A stretch of DNA of 64,000 nt from R-RK-3 sp963834945. Its GTDB lineage: Bacteria; Pseudomonadota; Alphaproteobacteria; Rhizobiales; Rhodomicrobiaceae. Position numbers and translations under genes: made by a program. The notes beneath the pieces are model-generated. The model searched no databases. It saw nothing but the letters and a program-made list of their open reading frames with translations, and was not told where the DNA came from. The DNA is taken from positions 124,001 to 188,000 of the forward strand of contig CAWIDT010000012.1 of the NCBI GenBank assembly GCA_963834945.1. The letters are read 5' to 3'. Below, piece after piece: positions 8,480 to 17,417 of this stretch (the first letter of the stretch is position 1; each line of letters opens with the position of its first letter).

Positions 8480-8887
8480 ATGTCTGGATATAGGTCTTCG
8501 CCGCAATTCGAGATGATCGCGTCGACCCGTCGTCGATGGACGGATGCGCAAAAGCGGGAGATCGTCGCCGAGATCGATGCGCCGAATGGCTCAGTCTCGA
8601 AGGTCGCGCGGCGGTACAGCCTTCACACGAGCCTTCTGTTTCGCTGGCGGCGCGATTTGGCAGCACCGCGGCCAGAGCCGGCGCCATCGCGTGCGGGGGC
8701 GCCGACATTCGTGCCGATCGCTCTGACGGCGCCTTTGCCGACGCCGCCGGCTTGGGCTCTCACCGTGCCGCCGTCTTCGACGCCGATCGAGATCCTGCTC
8801 GCGGATGGCCGCACCGTGCGGACGGCAAGCGATGTCGATCCGCAAGCGCTGGCCCGGATCGTGGCGGCGCTGGAGGCGCTTCGATGA
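8480..8887 (+). CDS. tnpA: IS66 accessory protein TnpA (HTH)
   Basis: 135 residues with a good ribosome binding site (AGGAGA). The N-terminal helix-turn-helix of the IS66 orf1/IS3-OrfA type is visible: RRRWTDAQKREIVAEID, then VSKVARRYSLHTSLLFRWRR. The C-terminal half resembles the usual tail ending EILLADGRTVRTASDVD. The stop overlaps the start of tnpB as ATGA, implying coupled translation. It is needed for IS66 transposition along with TnpB, probably binding the element ends. Confidence 0.9.
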   Translation: MSGYRSSPQFEMIASTRRRWTDAQKREIVAEIDAPNGSVSKVARRYSLHTSLLFRWRRDLAAPRPEPAPSRAGAPTFVPIALTAPLPTPPAWALTVPPSSTPIEILLADGRTVRTASDVDPQALARIVAALEALR

Positions 8888-9231
8888 TACCGGTTCCAGC
8901 GGGCGTTCGTGTGTGGCTGGCGACTGGTCATACGGATATGCGGCGCGGTTTTCCTGGCCTCGCCCTGCTCGTGCAGGAAACGCTGAAAGCCGATCCGCAC
9001 GCGGGCCATCTGTTCGTCTTCCGCGGCAAGCGAGGCGATCTGGTAAAAATTATCTGGCATGACGGTCACGGCGCGTGCCTGTTCTCCAAGCGGTTGGAAC
9101 GAGGGCGTTTCATCTGGCCGACGCCAACCGAAGGCGCGGTGTCGATATCCCCCGCGCAATTGGGATATATGCTTGAGGGGATCGACTGGCGCGCGCCGCT
9201 GCACACATGGCGGCCGGAAATCGCCGGGTGA
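8884..9231 (+). CDS. tnpB: IS66 accessory protein TnpB
   Basis: 115 residues, the standard length. It begins MIPVPAGVRVWLATGHTDMR and contains the conserved LFVFRGKRGDLVKIIWHDGHG and the C-terminal LLEG-type ending (LEGIDWRAP). It overlaps tnpA by four bases. The molecular role of this family is not established beyond a requirement for efficient transposition. Confidence 0.92.
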   Translation: MIPVPAGVRVWLATGHTDMRRGFPGLALLVQETLKADPHAGHLFVFRGKRGDLVKIIWHDGHGACLFSKRLERGRFIWPTPTEGAVSISPAQLGYMLEGIDWRAPLHTWRPEIAG

Positions 9232-9279
9232 GCGCGACGCCTCGGTGTGGCGCGCGCAGCTCACCTCAACAATTTCGTC

Positions 9280-10932
9280 ATGGTGCTGATCAATGCAGGG
9301 CGCGAAGCAGCTATGCTCGCACCCATGATGTTCGATCCGACGCAGCTTCCGGACGATGTCGCGACGCTCAAGGCCATGCTGATCGCCGCGGCGAAGCGCG
9401 CCCATGACGCCCAGACCCGGGCGAACACCCTCGACGGTGAGATCGAAAATCTGAAACTCACCATCGCGAAGCTGCGGCACGACAAGTTCGGTTCATCCTC
9501 AGAGCGCGCGAGGCTGCTCGATCAGTTGGAGCTGCAACTGGCCGAACTGGAGGAGCAGGTTGCCCAGAATACGGCAACCGATGAGATTGCAGCGCTGCCA
9601 GCGGCCTCCAATGGCGAGCATGCCACGACAAGCAAAGAGCCACGCCGCCGCCCAGCGCGGCGGCCGCTTCCCGCACACTTGCCGCGCGAACGCGTCATCT
9701 ATCCGCCATCGGCAGTCTGTCCATGTTGCTGCGGCACCAAATTCCGCAAGCTGGGCACGGATGAGACCGAGAGCCTGGAACGCGTGCCGGCACAGTGGAA
9801 GGTTGTCGTGCATGTGCGCGAGAAGGTCGCCTGCCGCAAATGCGATACGATCGTCCAGGCTCCGGCGCCGTCGCATCCGATTGCGCGCGGCCGCGCTGGG
9901 CCGAACCTGCTGGCCGAGATCGTGTTCGGCAAATACCGGGCGCATCAGCCGCTCAACCGCCAGAGCGACATCCACGCCGATGAAGGCATTGATCTCGACG
10001 TCTCGACCATGGCCGACTGGGTTGGTTCTACGGCAGCGACGCTGATGCCGATCAGGGACGCGATCGAGACGCACGTCCATGCCGGCGAGCGCATTCACGT
10101 CGACGATACGACAGTGCCGGTGCTGGCCAAGCATAAGTGTCAAATCGGGCGCGTATGGACCCACCTCCGGGACGACCGTCCGTTTGCCGGCAAAGCGGCT
10201 CCAGCCGCGATGTTCTACTACTCGCCCAATCGTGAAGGTGAGCATCCGGAGCGGCAGCTCGCGACCTACACCGGCATAATGCAGGCTGACGCCTATTCCG
10301 GCTTCAACGGCCTCTACGTGCAAAACCGCCAGCCAGGACCGGTCACCGAAGCGGCATGCTGGGCGCATTTCCGGCGCAAGTTTTTTGAGCTGGCGCGGCT
10401 GCGGAAAGCGCCGATCGCGATCGAAGCCGTGCGCCGCATCGACGAGTTGTTCTCGATCGAGCGCGAGATCAACGGAAAATCGGCCGAGCAGCGTCTGGCC
10501 GTCCGCCGCGAGCGATCCAAGCCTCTCCTGGACGCGCTCGAAGAATGGTTGCGCGAGGAACGCAAGAAACTGTCCTCGAATAATCCGATCGCCAAGGCGA
10601 TGAATTACGGCCTGAAGCGATGGGCAATCTTTGCGCGCTTCCTCGATGACGGCCGCATCTGCATGACGAACAATGCGGCCGAACGCTCCGTGCGCGGCAG
10701 TGCTGTCGGAAGGCGGAACTGGACGTTCTGCGGCAGCAATTCCGGCGGGCAACGCGCCGCGGTGTTTTACACCCTCATTGAGACATGTCGGCTGAATGAT
10801 GTCGACCCGCGCGCCTGGCTCGCGGATGTCCTTACCCGCATCGCCGACCATCCGGCCCAGCGCATCGCCGAGCTACTGCCGTGGAACTGGAAAGCACTAC
10901 GTCAGCAGCCGACGCAGGTTCAGGCCGCCTGA
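9280..10932 (+). CDS. tnpC: IS66 transposase TnpC
   Basis: About 550 residues. An N-terminal coiled coil (AHDAQTRANTLDGEIENLKL) and the KLRHDKFGSSSER motif are followed by a zinc-binding region (CPCCCGTKF...CRKCDT). The DDE catalytic domain has its first Asp in HVDDTTVPVL, the second in MQADAYSGF and the Glu in NNAAERSVR, so it appears active. The ATG at 9280 is used; 9247 (GTG) and 9313 (ATG) are alternatives and none has a strong ribosome binding site. It ends 35 bases before the right inverted repeat. Confidence 0.9.
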   Translation: MVLINAGREAAMLAPMMFDPTQLPDDVATLKAMLIAAAKRAHDAQTRANTLDGEIENLKLTIAKLRHDKFGSSSERARLLDQLELQLAELEEQVAQNTATDEIAALPAASNGEHATTSKEPRRRPARRPLPAHLPRERVIYPPSAVCPCCCGTKFRKLGTDETESLERVPAQWKVVVHVREKVACRKCDTIVQAPAPSHPIARGRAGPNLLAEIVFGKYRAHQPLNRQSDIHADEGIDLDVSTMADWVGSTAATLMPIRDAIETHVHAGERIHVDDTTVPVLAKHKCQIGRVWTHLRDDRPFAGKAAPAAMFYYSPNREGEHPERQLATYTGIMQADAYSGFNGLYVQNRQPGPVTEAACWAHFRRKFFELARLRKAPIAIEAVRRIDELFSIEREINGKSAEQRLAVRRERSKPLLDALEEWLREERKKLSSNNPIAKAMNYGLKRWAIFARFLDDGRICMTNNAAERSVRGSAVGRRNWTFCGSNSGGQRAAVFYTLIETCRLNDVDPRAWLADVLTRIADHPAQRIAELLPWNWKALRQQPTQVQAA

Positions 10933-10967
10933 TAGGTCGCCCACCCGGTCCCTGACCGGATGCGTAC

Positions 10968-12116
10968 GGTCGCTCTTGCCCGGGATCAGCTTTAGCTGCG
11001 TGTCGAACCAGGTTGCCAACTCGTCGATCTTGGGTCGCGCTGTTTGCTGGCGCACCTTGCGTCGAATGTTCGCCGGCTTTCTGGCGATCACGCGCTCGAT
11101 GTCGAACAGCGCGCCGATCCGATCGAGCGCTTCTTTCGCGATCTCTCCTTTGTGCGAGGCGTACTCGTCGAAGAAGCCGCGCCGCACATGGGACCAGCAG
11201 GCGACTTCGGCGACGCGCGGCGGGCCTTGTAGCAGAGCGGCATCAACGGATCGTCCGGCTGCGATCTCATAGAGCTTGCCGAAGCCCGAGTAGCCGTCGG
11301 CATGCAGCCAGCCGACGAAGTGCGCCAGCTCTGCGCGACAGTGCTCGCCTTTACGATCAGGCGTGTAGCGATAGAGCACGGCCGGCGGCGCCGTGCCTGC
11401 ATGCGGCCGCTCGTCCGGTCTTGGTCGCGCCGGCGCGGGCATAAATCTCTGCCTGCCGATAAAGCGGCAAGTGATCACAGAATTTCGCGATCGCGATGTG
11501 GGCCAGGAAGCTCGCGTCGACCATGCCGCGCGGGATCGGCAGCTCCGGCATCGGCGCCTGCACCATGGTCTCGCACTTGCGGCACGAGCACGCCGGGCGC
11601 ACGTGACGGATCACCTCGAAACGTGCCGGGACGTACGCCAGCACCTCGGTGACGCTCTCGCTGACGTTGCGCAACTCGGTGCCGCCGCAGGTTTTGCAGA
11701 TGCCGGCTCGGGCTGTGCACGACGTCACGGCGCGGGAACTCAGGCGGGAACTGGCGGCGTTTCTTTTTCTCCGGCTGAGCGGTCTCGGTCGGTCTGAGCA
11801 TCGGGGCTCGGCGCCTCCGGCTCAGGTGGCTGCGGCGCTGCCGCCTCTGCCTCGGCCTTTGCTGCCTCCGCCTCCTCCAGCGCCAGCTCGAGCTGCTCGA
11901 TCACGCGCTCGATCCGCTCGGAGCTCGCGCCGAACTTCTCACGACGGAGCTTGGCGATTGCGCCTTGAGCTTCTCGATCGTCAGCTGTGTGACGATGAGG
12001 CCGTTCTTGGCGGCGGCCAGCTCGCTGCTTTGGGCCAATAACTCGGCGTCCTTGGCGAGCAACAGCCGCTTCAACTCGGCAATGTCGTCGGGAAGCTGGT
12101 CGGGCGTGAGCGGCAT
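10968..12116 (-). pseudogene. tnpC: Broken IS66 tnpC with frameshifts and an internal deletion
   Basis: The start MPLTPDQLPDDIAELKRLLL at 12116 is typical. The frame changes near 11965 (before the KLRREKFGASSER motif), again near 11700 in the PRRDVVHSP region, and again near 11420. Between IYARAG and the segment GTAPPAVLYRYTPDRKGEH the usual stretch carrying HADDTPVPVL (first catalytic Asp) is mostly absent, an internal deletion of very roughly 60 residues. The C-terminal Glu region is removed by the adjoining IS66. It cannot encode active transposase. Confidence 0.85.
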
Positions 12117-12178
12117 GCACGAGCATCTATCTGCTTCGCGTTCGCTGCGTGGCGGAGTCACGTGGGCGCAGTCCCAGA

Positions 12179-12526
12179 TCATCCGGCCAGTGTCGGCTGC
12201 CATGTCGGACGCGGCGCTCTCCACTCCAGCCCTTCGAGCAACATCGACATCTGCGCCGGCGTCAGCGTAACCGAGCCCTCCTTCGTCGCCGGCCACGTAA
12301 AGCGGCCCTTCTCCAGCCGCTTGGCGAACAGGCAGAAGCCCTGGCCGTCCCAGTACAGAACCTTGACGAGATCACCTCTGCGGCCGCGGAAGCAGAAAAT
12401 CGCGCCCGAGAACGGATCCTGCTTCAGCACATCCTGCGCCATCATGCTGAGGCCGTCGAAACCGCGCCGCATGTCGGTAACGCCGCATGCCAGATAGATG
12501 CGCACTCCGGCAGGGATCGTGATCAC
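12179..12526 (-). CDS. tnpB: IS66 accessory protein TnpB (decayed element)
   Basis: 115 residues from a GTG start overlapping the tnpA stop (GTGA). It begins VITIPAGVRIYLACGVTDMR and contains FCFRGRRGDLVKVLYWDGQG and LLEGLEWRAP. The reading frame is intact although its transposase is destroyed. It differs substantially from the TnpB at 8884-9231, supporting two distinct IS66 subtypes. Confidence 0.88.
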   Translation of the reverse strand: MITIPAGVRIYLACGVTDMRRGFDGLSMMAQDVLKQDPFSGAIFCFRGRRGDLVKVLYWDGQGFCLFAKRLEKGRFTWPATKEGSVTLTPAQMSMLLEGLEWRAPRPTWQPTLAG

Positions 12527-12990
12527 CAGCTGCCTCCATCGAGCGCGGCAACGAGCCGGGCCAAGGCAGCCGGATCGATGCACTCGTCGACCTTGATGAC
12601 GCGGCCGTTGGTGAGTGCGATCTCGACCAAAGCTGGCTGACGGCCACGCGAAGGCGCGCGTGGACCAGCATCAGGCCCAGGTGACGGCGCTGAAACAAGA
12701 ACAGGTGGGCTCGATGGCAGCCTCTTCGCAGAAGGCTCGATCCGGACCGGAACGAACGAGGCAGCCGGCTGCGGCGTCATCGAGATGCCTGGCATCTTGC
12801 CCTCCCGCGCCAGCCGCAACCAGGTATAGAGCAGAGACCGGCACACGCCGTTCCGGTCCGCCACTGCGGCGATCGAGGCGCCCGGGACCAACGCCTCGCC
12901 CATGATCCGAAGCTTAACTTCGGTCGGCCAGCTCCGCCGCCGCTCGACCGTCGAAATGATCTCGGCCGCCATGTGCGCGCAATCCATCAT
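12523..12990 (-). CDS. tnpA: IS66 accessory protein TnpA (decayed element)
   Basis: 155 residues starting MMDCAHMAAEIISTVERRRS, with a helix-turn-helix (WPTEVKLRIMGEALVPGASI then VADRNGVCRSLLYTWLR). A proline-rich linker is followed by the C-terminal VEIALTNGRVIKVDECIDPA. The start is 26 bases inside the terminal repeat at 13016. The frame extends upstream to 13212, but that part lies outside the element and is rejected. Confidence 0.85.
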   Translation of the reverse strand: MMDCAHMAAEIISTVERRRSWPTEVKLRIMGEALVPGASIAAVADRNGVCRSLLYTWLRLAREGKMPGISMTPQPAASFVPVRIEPSAKRLPSSPPVLVSAPSPGPDAGPRAPSRGRQPALVEIALTNGRVIKVDECIDPAALARLVAALDGGSW

Positions 12991-13116
12991 GCCTGCAGTC
13001 CTGAGAGGACGCTTACGTCGAACACGCTGCGACGGAGGATCAGCGCCATCCGCTCTGCTCGAACGCCACGAAGACCCTCTTGTCCCGACGCTCGGGATGG
13101 GGTTGCGAGCCGGTTT

Positions 13117-13217
13117 AGAGCACGATCGGGAAAAGTGGACACCGGTTTTACCGAAAAACCGTGCGAAAACAGAGAAATCTAGAGCAGGATCGGTTCCGTT
13201 TGAAACGATCATGCTCT
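13117..13217. repeat. Dispersed Hyphomicrobiales-type intergenic repeat, copy 1
   Basis: A 101-base noncoding segment starting AGAGCACGATCGGGAAAAGT and ending GATCATGCTCT. An inverted relative with a 22-base insertion occurs at 31011-31112, and a short fragment at about 52039-52062. Elements of this kind (agcatgatc...aaaagtg...ccgaaaa) are widespread between genes in Rhizobiales genomes. It separates the IS66 scar from the SnoaL-like gene. Confidence 0.7.
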
Positions 13218-13222
13218 AGAAT

Positions 13223-13654
13223 TCACGGCCGGTACGGGCCTGGAGGCGTGACGCCGCTCTGGCGAAACACCTCTAAGTCGTCACGGACCGCCCAATGGTC
13301 GATGAATTTTCCATCGGCAACTCTGAAAGAATGCGACTGACCGACGTCGAACCGCGCGCCATTGCCTCGGATGCCAAGAAATTCGCCTTTGAACGTACCC
13401 ATCCACCGTGTGCGGGCCACCACGAGATCCCCCTCGGCGACCAGTTCGTCGCATCGATAGGTCTGATCAGGAACGGCGGCAAGCACGTACGATAGAACTT
13501 TCTTGAAGTTTTCGAACCCGTTCCGCAATGGCGGCGGCGCGGGATGATTGGTGATATCCGGATGAATAAAGGTTTCAAACACTGCATCGGTCAGATTGGG
13601 AAAAGCCGCGAACCAGCGGCGCACCAGATCTTTGTTCGATACCTGCTGAGACAT
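13223..13654 (-). CDS. SnoaL-like / ester cyclase family protein (NTF2 fold)
   Basis: 143 residues from MSQQVSNKDLVRRWFAAFPN with an AGGA ribosome binding site. The pattern fits the SnoaL-like NTF2 fold: helical start, then FETFIHPDITNHPAPPPL, YRCDELVAEGDLVVARTRW, and the C-terminal FRVADGKFIDHWAVRDDLEV. Such proteins include polyketide cyclases and many uncharacterised small-molecule binders. No neighbour suggests a substrate. The family is clear; the function is not. Confidence 0.8.
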   Translation of the reverse strand: MSQQVSNKDLVRRWFAAFPNLTDAVFETFIHPDITNHPAPPPLRNGFENFKKVLSYVLAAVPDQTYRCDELVAEGDLVVARTRWMGTFKGEFLGIRGNGARFDVGQSHSFRVADGKFIDHWAVRDDLEVFRQSGVTPPGPYRP

Positions 13655-14279
13655 GGCTTTTCCTCGTGAATGTCCGCCACTATAACAATTAATTCGTCGG
13701 CTGTACTGATCGACCTGCGCAAGCGACGGTTTGGAGCTGGCACCCGGCATACCACACCACCGATGTCGCCTCGATGGCCCGCTGCCGAAAGCCAGGAGAG
13801 CGCCGGGATTACAACCGTCGTCGCCGCCTCGGTGGCGATCAGGCACATCATGTCCCACTATGCGGACGTCCGCTGATCGCCGCCTTCGAAGGGCAGGTCA
13901 GCGGGCGACATCCAGCCGAGGTGATGGCCTCATGTCATTGACAGCCGAAGGGAGCAATCCTCCCGGACACTGCGTCTGCAATTTTTGCCGAGCAGCGGGT
14001 CAATCGCAAGATGCGAGCGCGGCACGAGTCGTGTCTCCGTTGAGTTCTCGCTGGCGCCTCGGTGTGAGGCGATCGCCCCCAACCCTTTGCTTTGGCCGTC
14101 GCCTCGCTTCAGCTAAAACAAGTCCGCGAACTTCGCGCATGCGCCCGCTCCGGGCAGATCAAGCGCATGGACGGCGAACACCTTCACCGCCAGCCGGGGA
14201 CCCTTTTGCAATCGTGCCAGGCGGCATGGATGAAGACGAGTCCGGCCCCGCCGCTCATCCAGCTAGGCTTATTGTTCGG
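13655..14279. other. Intergenic region without a recognised gene
   Basis: 625 bases. A long plus-strand open frame through it (from 13731 into the methyltransferase antisense) has no recognisable domain and is a GC-rich shadow. A short minus-strand frame at 13591-13851 begins with a hydrophobic stretch but overlaps the SnoaL-like gene and is unsupported. No RNA or mobile element is seen. Confidence 0.5.
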
Positions 14280-15080
14280 TCACGACCGTGCCAACAGGCA
14301 GCGAAACCAGGCTGTCGCGCGATAACTGCCGTCGGTCTGGCGGAAGGGAGCGATCGCGTCCGCGTAGGCTCGGACAACGGCTTCCTCGTTGATCTGCTCC
14401 ATCGCCCTGACAGCGTTCCCCGTCGAAGTCAGACCACGCATGGCTGCGGCTTCGTTGGCATAGATCCAGGGGCTGTCGACGTCGAAGACCTCGATGGGTT
14501 CGAGTCCCGCGTCGGTTGCGAACTGGCGCAAGACAGTTTCGTCGGACAGCGCGAATGGACCTGGTGCTCCGGCGGGCGGGGGCGGCAGCAGCGACTTGAG
14601 CGCGGTCAGCAGTGCGACCACTTCCATGCCGTCGGGGTCGCCAAAGGTCATGACCACGACCGAGCCGCCTCGCTTGGCGACACGTCCGACCTCGCGCAGC
14701 GCCGCAACCGGATTCCCAGCGTACTGCAACGAATTGAAGCCGGTCACCACATCGAACGTCTCGTCGGCGAACGGCAGTTGCTCCAGATCGCCTTGGCGGA
14801 AGTCGCCGGTCGGCACACGCGATCGCGCGATCGAGAGCATCGCCTCCGCCGCGTCCACGCCGGATACCTCGGCCCCGCGCGCCGCAGCGATCTCTGCCGC
14901 CATACCCGCGCCACAGCCGGCATCGAGATAGCGGGTTCCCGGCCCAACGCGCGTGCGTTCAAGCACGGCCTGAAAAACCGGGCGGACCGTCCCTTCCTGA
15001 AAGTCGGCCCAATCTTGCGCGCGCGCACCCCACAGGCGACCATGGGCTTCCGAAGTCCTCGGCTTCAGATCGCGGCTCAT
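14280..15080 (-). CDS. Class I SAM-dependent methyltransferase
   Basis: 266 residues from MSRDLKPRTSEAHGRLWGAR, preceded by GGGGAGA. It is a UbiE/Methyltransf_11-type Rossmann fold: motif I YLDAGCGAGMAAEIAAARGA at about 50-70, acidic loop VSGVDAAEAML, motif II GDLEQLPFADETFDVVTGFN, and REVGRVAKRGG after it. The C-terminal half contains a proline-rich loop (LLPPPPAGAPGPF). It is likely a cytoplasmic small-molecule methyltransferase of unknown substrate and stands alone. The plus-strand frame covering it is antisense. Confidence 0.85.
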   Translation of the reverse strand: MSRDLKPRTSEAHGRLWGARAQDWADFQEGTVRPVFQAVLERTRVGPGTRYLDAGCGAGMAAEIAAARGAEVSGVDAAEAMLSIARSRVPTGDFRQGDLEQLPFADETFDVVTGFNSLQYAGNPVAALREVGRVAKRGGSVVVMTFGDPDGMEVVALLTALKSLLPPPPAGAPGPFALSDETVLRQFATDAGLEPIEVFDVDSPWIYANEAAAMRGLTSTGNAVRAMEQINEEAVVRAYADAIAPFRQTDGSYRATAWFRCLLARS

Positions 15081-15711
15081 CGGCGATTCTCCCCGACGCT
15101 CCGTCTCAAATGTCACCGTAGCACGCCGCGCGTCGGCCCGAAACTCTGAGCCGCCGATTGCCGGCAAAGCCGCTGCCTCCCTGGAGGGGGGCAGCAGCGG
15201 CAAGGAGGAGAGCCTCCGCTGAGTAGAACTCTCGCCCCTAAGCGATCGTTCGCCGCAGGATTGCACGTGTAGGCTACGTACGGCCTAGCGGCTTTTTAGA
15301 GGAATTGAAAACCAATCTCCCTTGCACATCGACGTGAGCGCTCGAGCAACAGAGTTCATTAGCGCTCCAACGCTCCTACTGCTGTAAGTGACGCGCGGTT
15401 GAGGGGGAAGACCGCCGCTCGAAGCACGCCATAGCTAACTTTCACGGTCGCGTCGCCCCGTACATTGCGGCCCGTGGTGACCCAATTGAGGCTTTGAGTG
15501 CGCAGATGCTAATGACGCCAAGTATCTCAAGACGGCGCGGCGCTGCCTCAGAGATCCCGCTTTCGTGCTAGGCACGGTATCGTCTCGTCTCGTCTCGTCC
15601 GCCCCCCAGCACCCAAATCCAGCTGAGCCATTGCCTGGCCGTGCAATTGGGTTGCGGCGCGCGCGAAATCCGCTAGATAAAGGGTAAAGCTCAAGCTCCA
15701 ACGGTGCGCAG
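15081..15711. other. Intergenic region upstream of leuD
   Basis: 631 bases between divergently oriented genes. It contains a GC-rich hairpin at 15172-15195 (GCTGCCTCC, loop, GGGGGCAGC) and a short tandem run of the pentamer GTCTC (three copies, about 15582-15597). No protein or RNA gene was recognised. Confidence 0.5.
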
Positions 15712-16317
15712 ATGGACAAATTCGACGAACTCACCGGCGTTGCCGCGCCGTTGCCGATGATCAATATCGACACCGACATGATCATTCCGAAGCAGTTTCT
15801 GAAGACCATCAAGCGCACCGGGCTAGGCGCAAATCTGTTCCACGAAATGCGCTTTGACACCGAGGGGCGTGAAAATCCTGATTTCGTGCTGAACAAGCCG
15901 GCCTATCGGGCCGCGAAAATCCTGGTCGCCGGTCCGAATTTCGGCTGCGGCTCCTCGCGCGAGCACGCGCCCTGGGCGCTGCTGGATTTCGGTATCCGCT
16001 GCGTGATCGCGACCAGCTTCGCGGACATCTTCTACAACAATTGCTTCAAGAATGGCATCCTGCCGATCGCAGTGCCGCAGGCGGAGATGGACAAGCTGTT
16101 CGACGACGCCGAGCGCGGCTCCAACGCGACGCTGACCATCGACCTGGAGGCCCAGGAAATTCGCGGGCCTGACGGCGGCGTCATCCATTTCGATATCGAC
16201 CCGTTCCGCAAGAAATGCCTACTGGAGGGCCTTGACGATATTGGGCTGACCCTCACCAAGAAGGACAGCATCGCCGATTACGAGGCAAAGGCGCAGATGA
16301 GCCGCCCCTGGGCCTAA
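15712..16317 (+). CDS. leuD: 3-isopropylmalate dehydratase small subunit
   Basis: 201 residues, the usual LeuD length. With LeuC it isomerises 2-isopropylmalate to 3-isopropylmalate in leucine synthesis. Diagnostic segments are INIDTDMIIPKQFLKTI, the swivel-domain motif NFGCGSSREHAPWAL at about 78-92, and the C-terminal FRKKCLLEGLDDIGLTL. LeuC is not in the window, as is common in alphaproteobacteria, where leuC and leuD are separated. The start is supported by homology; a strong ribosome binding site is not obvious. Confidence 0.97.
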   Translation: MDKFDELTGVAAPLPMINIDTDMIIPKQFLKTIKRTGLGANLFHEMRFDTEGRENPDFVLNKPAYRAAKILVAGPNFGCGSSREHAPWALLDFGIRCVIATSFADIFYNNCFKNGILPIAVPQAEMDKLFDDAERGSNATLTIDLEAQEIRGPDGGVIHFDIDPFRKKCLLEGLDDIGLTLTKKDSIADYEAKAQMSRPWA

Positions 16318-16341
16318 GCGGGGCAAGCAGCGCCCGGCCGG

Positions 16342-17289
16342 TCAGTGGCCTGCGCGCAGGGCCGTCGCCTGAATCAGCTTCGACCGCAGCAGGCGGCGCG
16401 CCTCCTCGAAAAAAAGCTGCGCGGGCAGCGATCGCATGGCTTGCGGACGGGCGACGAGCTGGACCGGATAGGTCGGCAGCGGCGCATAGGAGAGCAGCGG
16501 CCACAGGACTCGCTGGCGCACCTCGTCCTCGACCGTCACCGCGGGGAGGAAGCCGATGGCGGCGCCCGTCAGGATGAGCCGCTTCAGCTCGCCCAGATCC
16601 TCCGAGCCGCCGCGCGTCAGCTTGCCGAGGCCGAATTGCCGCCGGAAGTTCATCAACTCCACAGGCTCATCGCGGCCGGTCAGAAAGAATTGCTCCTGCG
16701 CCAGCGCGACGGGGTCGTCGAATCTCTGCCCATGCAGCGGGTGGAGCGAACTGCAATAAAGCTGCTGCACCTCGTGAAACACCGGCTGATAGGTCAGCGA
16801 CTGGTCGACGATCTGGACGTAGGTCAGGCCGAGATCGGCCTCGCCGCTGCGCACCGCATCCAGAACGCTCTGCCAGGGAGCGAGGTCGACGACGACTTCA
16901 AGATGGCAGTGGCGGCGCATGATCGCGGTGAGGATGTCGTCGAAATCGCGGTTTTTGATGCTGGACATCACCGCGATCCGCAACGGCCCGCGAACGGTGC
17001 CCGCCGCCTGCGTCAGGAGATCGGGCGCATAGCGCATCAGCTCGACCATTTCGGCGGCGATGCGGTAGACGATCTCGCCTTCTGCGGTGACGGAAAAACC
17101 GGCGGGTCCGCGCTCGCACAGGGCGACGCCGAGCTGGTCTTCCAGCCTTGCCAGCGCCTGGCTGGTCGCCGGCTGCTGGCGCCCCAGCGAATGCGCCGCC
17201 GCCGTCACCCCGCCATGCTGCACGATCTCGTAGAACAGCCGCATCAGGTTCCAGTCGATCTGCCGCCACGGAAAATTCTGGAGCTTCAA
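16342..17289 (-). CDS. LysR-family transcriptional regulator
   Basis: About 315 residues. The N-terminal winged HTH reads WNLMRLFYEIVQHGGVTAAA then LGRQQPATSQALARLEDQLG, followed by a type 2 periplasmic-binding-like effector domain (TVRGPLRIAVMSSIKNRDFD; LGLTYVQIVDQSL). The best start is a TTG at 17289 after GGGGATGCGGC; the frame continues upstream to 17421 as Arg/Pro-rich sequence not seen in the family. It lies directly after the permease genes on the same strand and is the probable regulator of the polyamine-type transporter and hydrolase cluster. The effector is unknown. Confidence 0.85.
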   Translation of the reverse strand: MKLQNFPWRQIDWNLMRLFYEIVQHGGVTAAAHSLGRQQPATSQALARLEDQLGVALCERGPAGFSVTAEGEIVYRIAAEMVELMRYAPDLLTQAAGTVRGPLRIAVMSSIKNRDFDDILTAIMRRHCHLEVVVDLAPWQSVLDAVRSGEADLGLTYVQIVDQSLTYQPVFHEVQQLYCSSLHPLHGQRFDDPVALAQEQFFLTGRDEPVELMNFRRQFGLGKLTRGGSEDLGELKRLILTGAAIGFLPAVTVEDEVRQRVLWPLLSYAPLPTYPVQLVARPQAMRSLPAQLFFEEARRLLRSKLIQATALRAGH

Positions 17290-17417
17290 AGCCGCATCCC
17301 CGGGTTCTCGTGAGGGATGGTGATCGGTCTGCCCGTTTCGCGCAAGTGCGGATCGGCGGCACGGGTCCGCTCGCCTTGGCCGGCGGCGCGGGGCGGGGCC
17401 GGCGGCGCGGGGCGGGT

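Larger units (their letters stand above)
8391..10967 (+). mobile_element. IS66-family insertion sequence, apparently complete (2577 bp)
   Basis: The left end GTACGCACCCGGCGAGGGCC at 8391 and the right end, which on the minus strand reads GTACGCATCCGGTCAGGGAC from 10967, are imperfect inverted repeats of IS66 type. Between them are tnpA, tnpB and tnpC, all open. The eight bases outside each end (GGTCCACC and GGTCGCTC) share only GGTC, so there is no clean target duplication. The left flank is the DUF499 relic and the right flank is the tnpC of another IS66, which implies a deletion or recombination after insertion. Confidence 0.85.
10968..13016 (-). mobile_element. Second IS66-family element, decayed and lacking its tnpC-side end
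   Basis: Reading the minus strand from 13016, GTAAGCGTCCTCTCAGGACT is an IS66-type terminal repeat, followed by intact tnpA and tnpB and a broken tnpC. The far end is missing: tnpC stops at IPGKSD exactly where the first IS66 right end begins at 10967. It is a different IS66 subtype from its neighbour (different terminal repeat and protein sequences). The missing part is not found on the other side of the first element. Confidence 0.8.

Noticed and set aside
13591..13851. Small minus-strand ORF starting with a hydrophobic segment
   Set aside because: It overlaps the start of the SnoaL-like gene in another frame and has no ribosome binding site or homology that I recognise.
13731..15149. 472-codon plus-strand open frame across the intergenic region and methyltransferase
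   Set aside because: The opposite strand encodes a clear class I methyltransferase with a good ribosome binding site; the plus frame shows no motif.
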